This document shows, piece after piece, positions 37,801 to 46,908 of a stretch of DNA of 64,000 nt; the stretch's first letter is position 1, and each line of letters begins with the position of its first letter. The stretch is taken from NCBI RefSeq assembly GCF_027533625.1, contig NZ_JAQAGZ010000001.1:434001-498000 (forward strand). Direction: 5' to 3'. The notes below the pieces were generated by a model. That model had not been told where the DNA came from, did not search any database, and worked only from the letters and a program-made list of their open reading frames with translations. A program made the translations under genes and the position numbers. The stretch comes from Paenibacillus gyeongsangnamensis (GTDB taxonomy: Bacteria; Bacillota; Bacilli; Paenibacillales; NBRC-103111).

Positions 37801-38583
37801 GTGAGTCATGAGCAGTTATACGGTCATTTCCATCCGGACGAGCATCGGTTCGTGGACAAGGCGGCCGAATGGGTGCAGCGGGCCGAAGAGCATTCCGCGA
37901 AGCTGACGGACTTCCTGGATCCGCGGCAGGCCTTTATTCTGATGTCGCTGGTGCAGCGTGGGCGGGATGTGCAGGTACGGTTCGAGGGCGGACATCCCCG
38001 GGCGGAACGGAAGCGGGCTCTAATCGCACCGGATTACCGGGTGCTGGACGATGAGGAGATGGGCATCTCGCTCATTGAGGTCACCTCTCCGGATGAGAAG
38101 CTAAGCGAGCTGGACCATGGCGATTATATGGGGGCTATTCTGGGACTTGGAATCAAGCGCGACAAAATCGGCGATATCCATGTACGCGATGAGGGCTGCC
38201 ATTTTCTCGTAGCGACCGAGGTAGCCGACTATATGCGCCTCAACTTGACCCAGGTGCATCGGGTTCATGTGACGACGGAGCTGCTGCCCCTGGACCGGCT
38301 TCAAGCGTCCGAGCAGAAGCTGGACGAGATGAGTCTATCCGTCGCGTCATTGCGTCTGGACGGCATCGTCAGCGACGTTTACCATCTGAGCCGGGCCAAG
38401 GTGCTTATTCCGATCAAGGCCGGCCGCTGCAAGGTGAACTGGAAGCAGGAAGAGGATCCGAGCAAGCCGCTGCGCGAAGGTGATGTCGTATCGCTACAAG
38501 GCTTCGGCCGGTTTAAGGTCCTTGAGCTCGAAGGTCAGACGAAAAAAGGCAGGTACCGCTTAAAAGTCGGCAAATTCATTTGA
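37801..38583 (+). CDS. ylmH: S4-domain RNA-binding protein YlmH
   Basis: RNA-binding protein of 260 residues. The C-terminal third carries the S4 domain (SLRLDGIVSDVYHLSRAKVL, then GDVVSLQGFGRFKVLE). The N-terminal part (FHPDEHRFVDKAAEWVQ) is the YlmH-specific domain. Homologs associate with the ribosome and help clear stalled 50S peptidyl-tRNA complexes. GTG 37801 or TTG 37798 may start it. The stop codon lies inside a terminator hairpin. Confidence 0.9.
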   Translation: MSHEQLYGHFHPDEHRFVDKAAEWVQRAEEHSAKLTDFLDPRQAFILMSLVQRGRDVQVRFEGGHPRAERKRALIAPDYRVLDDEEMGISLIEVTSPDEKLSELDHGDYMGAILGLGIKRDKIGDIHVRDEGCHFLVATEVADYMRLNLTQVHRVHVTTELLPLDRLQASEQKLDEMSLSVASLRLDGIVSDVYHLSRAKVLIPIKAGRCKVNWKQEEDPSKPLREGDVVSLQGFGRFKVLELEGQTKKGRYRLKVGKFI

Positions 38584-38598
38584 ATGGCCGATTTTTTT
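38567..38598 (+). terminator. Terminator overlapping the ylmH stop
   Basis: TCGGC (38567-38571) pairs with GCCGA (38587-38591), with an inner TTCA/TGAA, followed by seven Ts. The ylmH stop TGA is in the loop side of the stem, so ribosomes ending ylmH may affect folding. Confidence 0.72.
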
Positions 38599-38698
38599 GT
38601 TTTCGTATGCAGGAATATGCAGGGTCATGTCGAATATAGGATTACGCATAAGAAACGATCCGAATCTGCCGTTTGCAAAATTCGCCGGAGGTGCAGCT

Positions 38699-39178
38699 AT
38701 GGCATTAACACCGCTCGATATACATAATAAAGAATTCAGCCGTTCGTTTCGAGGTTATGATGAGGATCAGGTCAACGAATTCCTCGATCAGGTGATCAAA
38801 GATTACGAGGCGCTGATCCGCGAAAATAAAGAGCTGCAAAATCAGCTGAATGCGATTCAGGAGCGGCTGGATCATTTTGCGAATATCGAAGAGACGTTAA
38901 GCAAGACGATCATCGTAGCCCAGGAAGCGGCCGATGAAGTGAAAACCAATGCGAAGAAGGAAGCGCAGCTGATTATCAAGGAAGCGGAGAAGAACGCGGA
39001 TCGGATTATCAACGAATCGCTTGTGAAATCCCGCAAGGTAGCCGTCGAGATCGAAGAGCTCAAGAAGCAGGCTTCCATTTACCGCACGCGCTTCCGCACT
39101 TTGATCGAAGCGCAGCTGGAGCTGTTAAGCAAAGAGGATTGGACATCACTCGAGCGATCGGGAGTCGAGCAGCCATAA
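38699..39178 (+). CDS. divIVA: Cell-pole and division protein DivIVA
   Basis: Curvature-sensing coiled-coil scaffold at poles and septa. From ATG 38699 the product has 159 residues. It begins MALTPLDIHNKEFSRSFRGYD, the conserved lipid-binding domain with Phe and Arg tips, followed by long heptad coiled coils (VNEFLDQVIKDYEALIREN; EEIKKQ-like segments later). GGAGGTG lies five bases upstream. The earlier frame start at 38597 has no ribosome site. Position after the ylm genes and before ileS matches Bacillus. Confidence 0.94.
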   Translation: MALTPLDIHNKEFSRSFRGYDEDQVNEFLDQVIKDYEALIRENKELQNQLNAIQERLDHFANIEETLSKTIIVAQEAADEVKTNAKKEAQLIIKEAEKNADRIINESLVKSRKVAVEIEELKKQASIYRTRFRTLIEAQLELLSKEDWTSLERSGVEQP

Positions 39179-39238
39179 TAAGGGCTGGGAGCTTCGGCCG
39201 GACCTAAGTGGAGTGAAAGAAAGGGGCTCGTCCGTTCC

Positions 39239-39267
39239 TTGACTCGGGCTTGCTTTTTCGCTATACT
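39239..39267 (+). promoter_or_regulatory. SigA promoter for the ileS T-box transcript
   Basis: TTGACT (39239-39244), 17 bp and TATACT (39262-39267). Start expected near 39274, just before the T-box. Confidence 0.8.
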
Positions 39268-39289
39268 CCTCTATGAGTTCATAAAGCAT

Positions 39290-39558
39290 CAAAGCGTTGA
39301 CAGGGACAAGTACAATGCACAGTTGGGGCCAGCGAGCCGGGGAGATGGTGAAAGCCCGGACTTCAACCGCATCGGAACATCACCCTCGAGCATCTCTTGA
39401 ACCCCGCGAGGAGAAGTAAAGAGCATCGGATGACCCCGTTATCGGTCGATAGAGCGAAGATCCCCACGGAACGCTGGCCCAGGCACGCACGGAGGATCTT
39501 AACTAGGGTGGTACCGCGAGACTTCTCGTCCCTTTTGGGGATGAGAGGTCTTTTTTGA
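39290..39558 (+). ncRNA. T-box riboswitch (isoleucine type) controlling ileS
   Basis: Leader that senses uncharged tRNA-Ile. The invariant T-box AGGGTGGTACCGCG is at 39505-39518, and stem I contains GGGACAAGTA and a GATGGTGAAAGCCCGG distal part. On the 3' side of stem I, GAAC is followed by ATC (39379-39381) and then a purine, fitting an isoleucine specifier codon. The terminator is GACTTCTCGTCCC with GGGATGAGAGGTC and TTTTTT. Uncharged tRNA binding to the T-box would favour the antiterminator and ileS expression. Confidence 0.93.
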
Positions 39559-39650
39559 TTGATAAGAATTTATAAGTTTTCGAAGGCTTATAGCTTCGCA
39601 TTAATCTTGATAAACGCGCTGGTCCTTGTAAGACAAGGACGGCATAGCCG
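39557..39650 (+). repeat. R1 repeat, copy 2 (in ileS leader, split by R2)
   Basis: Begins directly behind the T-box terminator T-run with GATAAGAATTTATAAGTTTT and runs to GGCATAGCCG, sharing the GTCCTTG/CAAGGAC hairpin. The missing right end appears 216 bp later, at 39866-39892, as GGACGGCGTAGCAG then TTTATCCTGGAT. The R2 copy B lies between. Confidence 0.8.
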
Positions 39651-39654
39651 TCCA

Positions 39655-39865
39655 GATTGACGAGAAACCCGGATAAGTAGAAAAATGCAAAGGTGGTAGG
39701 TGGGGTATCCCCTGTAGGAGCGATAGCGTCCGCCTTTGTTATCGGAAAATGACCGCTGCATAGCGAATAAATTGAAAATTTTCCGATAACAACAGCGGCC
39801 GGAAGGGGATACCCCACCGGAGTACCAAGGCAGATTTCTCCATTCATGGATTTCTAGGGCAGCCT
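39655..39865. repeat. R2 palindromic repeat, copy B (inside R1)
   Basis: Outer arms GGTGGGGTATCCCC (39699-39712) and GGGGATACCCCACC (39805-39818) pair perfectly. Inner arms TTGTTATCGGAAAAT (39736-39750) and ATTTTCCGATAACAA (39778-39792) also pair perfectly around a 27-nt loop. The left flank ACCCGGATAAGTAG is shared with copy C. It lies in the 5' leader of ileS, downstream of the T-box. Confidence 0.8.
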
Positions 39866-39931
39866 GGACGGCGTAGCAGTTTATCCTGGATTAGTGAAAC
39901 AGGCGCACGAATTAAAGGAGTGGATGGATCG

Positions 39932-42700
39932 ATGGATTACGGTAAAACGTTAAACCTGCTTCAGACGGACTTCCCGATGCGCGGCAACCTGCCGCAGGCC
40001 GAGCCGAAGATGCAGGAGCAGTGGGAGCAAAGCGACATTTACGCGCAAGTGCAGAAGAGCCGTCAAGGGAAGCCGAAATTTATTTTGCACGACGGCCCGC
40101 CTTATGCTAACGGCGATATTCATATCGGCCACGCGCTGAACAAAATTCTTAAGGACATGATCGTTCGCTTCAAAACGATGCAGGGCTACGACGCCCCTTA
40201 CGTTCCCGGATGGGATACGCACGGGCTGCCGATCGAGCAGGCGATCGCCAACAGCGGCAAGGTCGATCGCAAGAAAATGAGTGTGCCGGAATTCCGGGAC
40301 TACTGCAAAGCGTATGCGCTCGAATGGGTGGAGAAGCAGAAGAAGCAGTTCAAGCGGCTCGGCATTCGCGGCGATTGGAACAATCCGTATATCACCCTCC
40401 TGCCGAAATACGAGGCGCAGCAAATTCGCGTGTTCGGAAGCATGGTGAATAAAGGTTATATTTATAAAGGGTTGAAGCCGGTGTATTGGTCTCCTTCCTC
40501 GGAGAGCGCCTTGGCGGAAGCGGAAATCGAATATAAGGACAAAACGTCGACGTCAATCTACGTAGCTTTCCAGGTACAGGACGGCAAGGGCAAGCTGCCG
40601 GAGGACGCTTCGATCGTCATCTGGACGACGACGCCATGGACGCTTCCCGCCAACCTCGGGATCTCGATTCATCCGGATTTCGACTATGCGGTAGTGGAGG
40701 CGTCCGGCAAAAAATATGTGCTGGCGCAAGGGCTGCTGGAAGCCGCTTCGAAGGAAATCGGCTGGACGGACGTAAAAGTGCTGTCGACGGTCAAAGGCAG
40801 CGAGCTGGAGTACGTGGTCTGCAAGCACCCGTTCTATGACCGGACCTCGCTGGTGATGGTCGGCGAGCATGTGACGCTGGAGGCCGGTACGGGCTGCGTG
40901 CATACTGCGCCTGGCCACGGGGAAGACGACTTCGTGATTGGCCAGAAATATAACCTCGGCGTATTGTGCCCTGTGGACGATCAAGGCCATTTCACGGCGG
41001 AGGCTCCGGGCTTCGAAGGCTTGTTCTATGAGAAGGGCAACAAAATCATTACCGATAAGCTTCAGGAGTCGGGCCATCTGCTGCACATGAACACGATCCA
41101 GCATCAATACCCGCACGATTGGCGGACGAAGAAGCCGGTTATTTTCCGGGCGACGGAACAGTGGTTTGCTTCGGTGGATAAATTCCGCCAGGCGATGCTG
41201 GATGAAATTAAGCGCATCGACTGGACGCCGGAGTGGGGCGAGACGCGCCTGCACAACATGATCGCCGACCGGGGAGACTGGTGTATTTCCCGGCAGCGTG
41301 CTTGGGGCGTTCCGATCCCGATCTTTTACTGCCGCAGCTGCAATGAGCCGGTAGTCAATCAGGATACGGTCGAGCATGTAGCCCGCATTTTTGAGGAGGA
41401 AGGCTCCAACGCCTGGTTCCTCCGCAGCGAATCGGAGCTGGTGCCTGCAGGAACGGTATGCCCGAAATGCGGACACGATCATTTCCGCAAGGAAACGGAT
41501 ATTATGGATGTATGGTTCGACTCCGGCTCCAGCCATGTGGCCGTGCTAGATTCCAGGGACGATCTGCAGTGGCCGGCCGACCTGTATCTTGAAGGCTCGG
41601 ACCAATATCGCGGATGGTTCAACTCTTCTCTCATCACCGGCGTGGCCGTCAAGGGCGAGGCGCCCTACAAAGGCATTCTGAGCCATGGCTTCACGCTTGA
41701 CGGAGAAGGCCGCAAAATGTCCAAATCGCTCGGCAACACGATCGATCCGAACAAGGTGTGCGACAAACTGGGAGCCGATATTCTTCGCTTGTGGGTATCT
41801 TCGGTGGATTATCAGTCCGACGTGCGGATCTCGGATAACATCCTGAACCAGATTACCGAGGTGTACCGCAAAATCCGCAATACGCTGCGTTTCCTCCTCG
41901 GGAATTTGTCCGACTTCGATCCGGCCAAGGACCGCGTTGCGGTACAAAGCATGAGCGAGCTCGACCGCTTCGCGCTGCTGCGTCTGCACCGGATGACCGA
42001 TCGGGTCATCAAAGCATACGACGCTTACGAGTTCCATGTCGTATATCAAGCGGTGCATCATTTCTGCGCGGTGGAGCTGAGCGCATTCTATCTGGATATC
42101 CTGAAGGATCGCCTCTACGCCAATGCGGCGGAAGACGGAGCCCGCAAAGCGGCGCAAACCGTATTATATGACGCGCTGACGGCAATAACTAAACTAATTG
42201 CCCCGATTCTGCCGCATACGGCCGACGAGGTATGGAATTATATCCCGGGAACGGCGCTGCCGAGCGTGCAAATCGCAGAGCTGCCGGAAGTCGACAGCCG
42301 TCTGTTCGACGAGGCGCTGGAAACGAAGTGGGATGCCTTCATCACGCTTCGGGACGATGTGCTGAAAGCATTGGAGGAAGCACGCAAGAGCAAGCTGATC
42401 GGCAATTCGCTGAGCGCGGCGGTGCACTTGTATCCATCCGAGGCGACGGCGGAGCTGCTTAAAGGGTTCGACCAGTTGGATCAGCTGTTCATCGTTTCGG
42501 CCCTGGAGGTTCATCCTGCAGGCACGAAGGCACCGGAGGATGCTCACGCATTCCATGGCGTTGCCGTGAAGGTGGCGGTTGCCGAGGGAGACAAATGCGA
42601 ACGCTGCTGGATCGTCACGCTGGAAGTCGGTCATGACGCCGAGCATCCGACACTGTGCAAACGGTGCGCTAGTGTAATTAAAGCTACGGCTGCGGTATAA
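39932..42700 (+). CDS. ileS: Isoleucyl-tRNA synthetase
   Basis: Charges tRNA-Ile. From ATG 39932 the product has 922 residues, a usual length. HIGH appears in [13 protein letters not shown] near residue 57, KMSKS in [12 protein letters not shown] near 590, with the editing domain ([11 protein letters not shown]) between. A C-terminal zinc-binding cluster reads CERCWIV and CKRC. GTG 39920 in the same frame overlaps the AAAGGAG ribosome site, so ATG 39932 ([18 protein letters not shown], as in homologs) is chosen. Under T-box control. Confidence 0.97.
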   Translation: MDYGKTLNLLQTDFPMRGNLPQAEPKMQEQWEQSDIYAQVQKSRQGKPKFILHDGPPYANGDIHIGHALNKILKDMIVRFKTMQGYDAPYVPGWDTHGLPIEQAIANSGKVDRKKMSVPEFRDYCKAYALEWVEKQKKQFKRLGIRGDWNNPYITLLPKYEAQQIRVFGSMVNKGYIYKGLKPVYWSPSSESALAEAEIEYKDKTSTSIYVAFQVQDGKGKLPEDASIVIWTTTPWTLPANLGISIHPDFDYAVVEASGKKYVLAQGLLEAASKEIGWTDVKVLSTVKGSELEYVVCKHPFYDRTSLVMVGEHVTLEAGTGCVHTAPGHGEDDFVIGQKYNLGVLCPVDDQGHFTAEAPGFEGLFYEKGNKIITDKLQESGHLLHMNTIQHQYPHDWRTKKPVIFRATEQWFASVDKFRQAMLDEIKRIDWTPEWGETRLHNMIADRGDWCISRQRAWGVPIPIFYCRSCNEPVVNQDTVEHVARIFEEEGSNAWFLRSESELVPAGTVCPKCGHDHFRKETDIMDVWFDSGSSHVAVLDSRDDLQWPADLYLEGSDQYRGWFNSSLITGVAVKGEAPYKGILSHGFTLDGEGRKMSKSLGNTIDPNKVCDKLGADILRLWVSSVDYQSDVRISDNILNQITEVYRKIRNTLRFLLGNLSDFDPAKDRVAVQSMSELDRFALLRLHRMTDRVIKAYDAYEFHVVYQAVHHFCAVELSAFYLDILKDRLYANAAEDGARKAAQTVLYDALTAITKLIAPILPHTADEVWNYIPGTALPSVQIAELPEVDSRLFDEALETKWDAFITLRDDVLKALEEARKSKLIGNSLSAAVHLYPSEATAELLKGFDQLDQLFIVSALEVHPAGTKAPEDAHAFHGVAVKVAVAEGDKCERCWIVTLEVGHDAEHPTLCKRCASVIKATAAV

Positions 42701-42706
42701 AAAGAG

Positions 42707-42750
42707 TAACGAGCTCTTCCATAGAGATAATGCTATGGAACAGCTCGTTA
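42707..42750 (+). terminator. Long hairpin after ileS
   Basis: TAACGAGCT and TTCCATAG (42707-42724) pair with CTATGGAA and AGCTCGTTA (42733-42750) with one mismatch. Only TGTTATGATTT follows, so termination may be partial, leaving some message for the next gene. Confidence 0.6.
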
Positions 42751-42775
42751 TGTTATGATTTGGAGGGAACCGAAA

Positions 42776-43090
42776 GTGGAGCAGCATCCGAATCACGAAA
42801 AGCAGCTTGGCCATATTCAGAAGAAAGTAAATGAAATTGCGGCGAATATCGAGCGGGCGCAGATCGCGGATTATATCGCCCTCATGAACCAGCCGATCCG
42901 GCTGATTTGGATTAACCTCATTACAGGAATTTCCAGGGGCGTGGGCATTGCTATCGGCTTTACGTTCTTCGCCTCGACCATTGTGTATATCCTGAAGGCT
43001 ATCGGGGCGCTGAATCTGCCGATCATCGGAAGCTATATCGCGGATATCGTGCAGCATGTTCAGCGCCAGCTCGAATACCGCGGATATTAG
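42776..43090 (+). CDS. DUF5665 membrane protein
   Basis: Protein of 104 residues from GTG 42776 (TTGGAGGGAA upstream). The N-terminal half is a charged helix (EKQLGHIQKKVNEIAANIER). The segment from LIWINLITGISRGVGIAIGF to TFFASTIVYILKAIGAL forms one or two membrane helices with a Gly-rich turn, matching the DUF5665 family found near ileS or lspA in Paenibacillus-like genomes. Function unknown. It ends 29 bp before the convergent yteA-like gene. Confidence 0.75.
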   Translation: MEQHPNHEKQLGHIQKKVNEIAANIERAQIADYIALMNQPIRLIWINLITGISRGVGIAIGFTFFASTIVYILKAIGALNLPIIGSYIADIVQHVQRQLEYRGY

Positions 43091-43119
43091 CCCGGACGGC
43101 CACAGCTGCCCGCAGACGG

Positions 43120-43875
43120 TCAGTCGTACCGATCCTCAAGCAGTTCGTCGGGCTCCAATAATCCGTCCCCTTCACCGCCGCGCAAGTAGTCGCGGTAGGC
43201 TTGATTGCGGACAACGGAAACGCGCTGTCCGTACATGTCGGTGGCGACGAAGCTCTCGAACGCTTCGACATACCCGTCGTTCTCGTCGGCTTCGATTTCC
43301 ATCTCGTTGTAATGGTTGGAGACGTTCGGGTTCTCAGCCATGGCAGGCGAATTGGACGAGCCCCAGCTCTCGACAATCTGCCAGGCGTCTTCGCCGTCGA
43401 ACTGGTTTTGGTCGTCGAGTTCATCGAGACTCGTACGTCCGAACGGCGGCGCAAGCACCTCCTCCTCGACCGGGCGGCGGTCGGAGGAATGCGGATCCGG
43501 TACGTGCTCGACGCAGTAGGCGGTCGTCGGGACCGCTTGTAGACGTTCATAGGGGATGGCCTTGCCGCAGGTTCTGCAGGTGCCGTACGAATGGTCCTCG
43601 ATTCGGGCCAGCGCTTCGTCGATGTCGGTCAGATGGCGTTCGGCATTCTCGAGTAGGGCGATATCTTTGCCGCGTTCGTAGGTTTCGGTTCCAAGATCTG
43701 CGGGATGATTATCGTAAGCCGACAATTCGCCGGTTTGGACCCGCTGGGAATCGCCGAGCCCCATATGCTCGTTATCGTTCAAATGCTCTTCGAGCCATTT
43801 TTTTTCTTCGCGAAGAATGCCGGTGAGCCGCTGCAGCTGATCGGCGCTGAGGCTCGATTGCGGATGGTTCGTCAT
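43120..43875 (-). CDS. yteA: YteA-family zinc-finger protein (TraR/DksA type)
   Basis: Protein of 251 residues with an N-terminal coiled coil (LTGILREEKKWLEEHLNDN), then the ERGKDIALLENAERHLTDI helix and a TraR/DksA zinc finger CRTCGK...YCVEH near residues 100-125. The last canonical cysteine is replaced by histidine. Members are linked to sporulation in Bacillus (YteA, YlyA), perhaps acting on RNA polymerase as DksA does. AAGGAGG stands nine bases before ATG 43875. It is transcribed against its neighbours, unlike ylyA in B. subtilis as I recall it. Confidence 0.85.
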   Translation of the reverse strand: MTNHPQSSLSADQLQRLTGILREEKKWLEEHLNDNEHMGLGDSQRVQTGELSAYDNHPADLGTETYERGKDIALLENAERHLTDIDEALARIEDHSYGTCRTCGKAIPYERLQAVPTTAYCVEHVPDPHSSDRRPVEEEVLAPPFGRTSLDELDDQNQFDGEDAWQIVESWGSSNSPAMAENPNVSNHYNEMEIEADENDGYVEAFESFVATDMYGQRVSVVRNQAYRDYLRGGEGDGLLEPDELLEDRYD

Positions 43876-44018
43876 GAACGGACGCCTCCTTGTCATGATG
43901 CGTAAGTGCTTCTATTTTTTGCGGAAGCCGCGGATTTTAACTAGGAAAATGCTTGTATTGCTGGAAACGAACGACGTTAGGTTGGCCTTGCCAACAATCT
44001 ACTCGGAGGAGCCAAAAG

Positions 44019-44525
44019 ATGTTGAGATATTATATCTATTCACTGATTATTCTGCTGCTCGATCAAGTGACCAAATGGGTAATCGTTAACCGGCTGCTGC
44101 TTGGAGAGTCCCGATCCGTTATCGGCGAGTTTTTCCAAATCACATCCCACCGCAACCGCGGCGCCGCCTTCGGCATTTTGCAAAATCAGCGGTGGTTTTT
44201 CGTCGTCATCACCCTGGCTGTAGCGGCCGGCATCGTCTGGTATTTAAGCAAGACGGTAAAAGAAGGCAAGCGTCTCCTGCCTTTCGCTCTCAGCTTGGTA
44301 TTAGGTGGTGCACTCGGCAATTTCATTGATCGTGCGCTGTTCGGGGAAGTCGTCGATTTCCTGCAGTTGCGTTTTCAGTTCCAATGGTTCGGTACGGCTG
44401 TCGATTACACTTACCCGATCTTTAACGTGGCGGATTCGTCCATCGTGGTCGGCGTCATTCTGATCTTCGTAGACTCGCTCATCAGCTGGCGCAAGGAAGC
44501 GAAGCAAGCAAGCGAGGCCAAATAA
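44019..44525 (+). CDS. lspA: Lipoprotein signal peptidase
   Basis: Membrane aspartyl protease that removes signal peptides from lipidated prolipoproteins. The 168 residues have four membrane helices. Family motifs are DQVTKWVI near the start, RNRGAAFGIL, GALGNFIDR with Asp104, and FNVADSSI with Asp139, the catalytic pair. ATG 44019 follows GGAGG at good spacing. The frame open from 43953 precedes the ribosome site. OppA and the DUF4349 protein are likely substrates. Confidence 0.95.
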   Translation: MLRYYIYSLIILLLDQVTKWVIVNRLLLGESRSVIGEFFQITSHRNRGAAFGILQNQRWFFVVITLAVAAGIVWYLSKTVKEGKRLLPFALSLVLGGALGNFIDRALFGEVVDFLQLRFQFQWFGTAVDYTYPIFNVADSSIVVGVILIFVDSLISWRKEAKQASEAK

Positions 44526-44547
44526 GAAAGCGGGGTTTTGTTGAAGC

Positions 44548-45516
44548 ATGAATGAACAGGACACCGAACGAAATTCCGTTTCGGAGCCCGAGCTGGAGGA
44601 CCGCCTGGAATGGGTGGCCGTGGCGGAGGATGCCGGAGAGCGGATCGATAAATTCATTACCGAGGCGATGGAGGAAGAAATCTCGCGTACTCAGGTTCAG
44701 CAGTGGATCAAGGATGGCTGCGTCACGGTCAACGGTCAGTCGGTAAAGCCGAATTACAAGCTGAACGATTCGGACCGGCTGGAGCTGGTGATTCCGGAGC
44801 CGGAAACGTTGGATATAACGCCAGAGCCTATACCGCTGAATATCGTCTATGAGGATTCCGACGTGATCGTCGTGAACAAGCCTCGCGGGCTCGTTGTCCA
44901 TCCGGCCCCAGGGCACTACAGCGGCACGCTGGTGAACGGTTTAATGTACCACTGCAACGATTTATCCGGGATCAACGGCGTGATGCGCCCGGGGATCGTT
45001 CACCGGATCGATAAGGATACTTCCGGCCTTCTGATGGCGGCGAAGAACGATCTGGCCCATGCCTCGTTGACGGAGCAGCTGAAGGCCCACTCGGTCAACC
45101 GGAAATATATCGCGCTGGTGCACGGCAACGTGCCGCACGATAACGGGACGGTTGATGCCCCAATCGGGCGGGATCCAAAGGACCGCAAGCTCTATACGGT
45201 AACCGAACGCAATAGCAAGCATGCGGTGACGCATTTTGTCGTGCTGGAGCGGCTGGGGGATTATACGCTGATGGAGCTGAAGCTGGAGACCGGCCGGACG
45301 CACCAAATTCGGGTGCACATGAAGTTTATCGGACATCCGCTGGTCGGAGACCCGGCTTACGGCCTGACTCGAGAGAGAGGGATTACGATGAAGGGGCAGG
45401 CGCTTCATGCCGCGGTGCTGGGCTTTGAGCATCCCCGGACCGGCGAAATCCTGCAGTTCGAGGCGGCGCTTCCGGAGGACATGACGAAGCTTCTGGAAGC
45501 ATTGAAAACACGCTAG
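44548..45516 (+). CDS. ylyB: RluD-family 23S rRNA pseudouridine synthase (YlyB)
   Basis: Converts uridine to pseudouridine in large-subunit rRNA. The 322 residues have an N-terminal S4 domain (ERIDKFITEAMEEEISRTQV) and a RluA/RluD catalytic domain. HRIDKDTSGLLMAAK holds the catalytic aspartate near residue 155, and GRTHQIRVHMKFIGHPLVGD follows. It lies 22 bp after lspA, the same lspA-ylyB pair as in Bacillus. The exact target sites are not deducible. Confidence 0.93.
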   Translation: MNEQDTERNSVSEPELEDRLEWVAVAEDAGERIDKFITEAMEEEISRTQVQQWIKDGCVTVNGQSVKPNYKLNDSDRLELVIPEPETLDITPEPIPLNIVYEDSDVIVVNKPRGLVVHPAPGHYSGTLVNGLMYHCNDLSGINGVMRPGIVHRIDKDTSGLLMAAKNDLAHASLTEQLKAHSVNRKYIALVHGNVPHDNGTVDAPIGRDPKDRKLYTVTERNSKHAVTHFVVLERLGDYTLMELKLETGRTHQIRVHMKFIGHPLVGDPAYGLTRERGITMKGQALHAAVLGFEHPRTGEILQFEAALPEDMTKLLEALKTR

Positions 45517-45532
45517 GGAAGAGGAATGCCTA

Positions 45533-46696
45533 ATGGGAGAGCTGGAGCATTTGATCAATCCGCGGGTGACGGATATACAGATTTCGGGGATACGCAAAAT
45601 TTCAAACCTGGTAAGCCAGTACAATGATGCGGTTACGCTGACGATCGGACAGCCGGATTTTCCGACGCCGGAGCACATTCTCCGGGCGGGCGAACGGGCG
45701 ATCGCCGAGCATCGCACGACGTATACGCCCAATCCGGGGCTGCCGGAGCTGCGGCAGGCCGCTTCGCAGTTCGTGGAGAAGAAATACGGCCTCCGTTATG
45801 GCGGCACGGATGAAATCATCGTCACGGCCGGCGCAAGCCAGGCGCTCGATATTACGCTCCGGACGATCTTGACGGAGGGCAGCGAAGTCATCCTTCCGGG
45901 TCCGATTTACCCGGGATACGAGCCGCTGGTGAAGCTGTGTGGCGGTGTGCCGGTGTACGCCGATACGCGCCGGACCGGATTCAAGCTGACGGCGGAGCTG
46001 CTGGAGCCGCTGCTGACGGTGCGGACGCGGGCCGTCCTTCTCTGCTATCCGTCCAATCCGACGGGGCGCGTCTTGGCGGAGGACGAGCTGAAGGGAATCG
46101 CCGATTTGCTCGTTTCACGTAATGTATTCGTGATCTCCGATGAGATCTACAGCGAGCTGATCTACGATGGAGAGCACCGTTCCATTGCGGCCCTCCCGGG
46201 CATGCGGGACAAAACGATCGTTATCAATGGCTTGTCCAAGTCGCATTCCATGACGGGCTGGCGCATCGGTTTCACGCTTGCTCCCGCTTATTTAACGCAG
46301 CATATGGTGAAGGTGCATCAATACAATGTCACCTGTGCCAGCTCGATCAGCCAATACGCAGCGATTGAAGCGCTCACCGCGGGGATCGACGACGCGCTGC
46401 CGATGAAAGCGGAATATATCAAGCGCCGCGATTTCGTCTATGAGCGGCTGACATCGATGGGCTTCGAGCTGGACAAGCCGGAGGGCGCGTTCTACTTGTT
46501 CCCGTCGATCGAGCGGTTCGGCCTCTCATCAATGGAATTCACGCTGAAGCTGCTGGAGACCGAGAAGGTGGCGGTCGTGCCGGGTGATGCGTTTTCCGAA
46601 TACGGGGAAGGCTTTATCCGGATTTCCTACGCTTATTCCGTGGACAACCTGGAGAAAGCGATGGAGCGGTTGGAGCGTTTTGTCGGACGATTGTAA
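45533..46696 (+). CDS. patA: N-acetyl-L,L-diaminopimelate aminotransferase (PatA type)
   Basis: Fold-type I PLP aminotransferase of 387 residues. Motifs are TLTIGQPDFPTPEHI at the N-terminus, AGASQALDITLRTIL, YPSNPTGRV, SDEIYSELIY and the PLP lysine in INGLSKSHSMTGWRIGF near residue 235. In B. subtilis, PatA makes N-acetyl-LL-DAP from N-acetyl-2-amino-6-oxopimelate. The presence of dapL and dapH within 1-3 kb supports the same role here, though specificity of this family is hard to read. It probably belongs to the lspA-ylyB transcript (16-bp gap). Confidence 0.85.
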   Translation: MGELEHLINPRVTDIQISGIRKISNLVSQYNDAVTLTIGQPDFPTPEHILRAGERAIAEHRTTYTPNPGLPELRQAASQFVEKKYGLRYGGTDEIIVTAGASQALDITLRTILTEGSEVILPGPIYPGYEPLVKLCGGVPVYADTRRTGFKLTAELLEPLLTVRTRAVLLCYPSNPTGRVLAEDELKGIADLLVSRNVFVISDEIYSELIYDGEHRSIAALPGMRDKTIVINGLSKSHSMTGWRIGFTLAPAYLTQHMVKVHQYNVTCASSISQYAAIEALTAGIDDALPMKAEYIKRRDFVYERLTSMGFELDKPEGAFYLFPSIERFGLSSMEFTLKLLETEKVAVVPGDAFSEYGEGFIRISYAYSVDNLEKAMERLERFVGRL

Positions 46697-46703
46697 AAAG
46701 AAG

Positions 46704-46742
46704 AGCTCTGTTCCTTGTTAAAAGGGGCAGAGCTTTTCTTTG
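46704..46742 (+). terminator. Terminator after patA
   Basis: AGCTCTG (46704-46710) pairs with CAGAGCT (46728-46734), extended by an AAAGAA/TTTCTTT flank. Ends the lspA-ylyB-patA unit. Confidence 0.75.
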
Positions 46743-46784
46743 TGTACAACGGAAGGGATAAGAGACTTATAGGCCAATGGGCTA

Positions 46785-46905
46785 TCAAGCCCGAGATGGA
46801 CAAGAGACCCGGATATGCAGAACAATGCAAAAGGTGGTGGGCAGGCTATCCCCTGCAGGAGCGATAGCAGCAGAGGCCGGAGGGGGGCCTCCCCGGGATA
46901 CCGAG
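46785..46905. repeat. R2 repeat, copy C (lacks inner stem)
   Basis: Shares with copy B the left flank ACCCGGATATGCAG, AATGCAAAAGGTGGTGGG, and the words TATCCCCTGCAGGAGCGATAG and, on the right, GGCCGGAGGGGGG and GGGATACC. The inner hairpin present in copies A and B is missing, so it looks like a deletion derivative. Lies in the 539-bp gap between patA and the ydaT-like remnant. Confidence 0.65.
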
Positions 46906-46908
46906 TAC

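Noticed and set aside
39297..39316. TTGACA and TACAAT as a promoter inside the T-box
   Set aside because: Spacing is only 8 bp. The words belong to the T-box stem I base; a properly spaced promoter lies 58 bp upstream.
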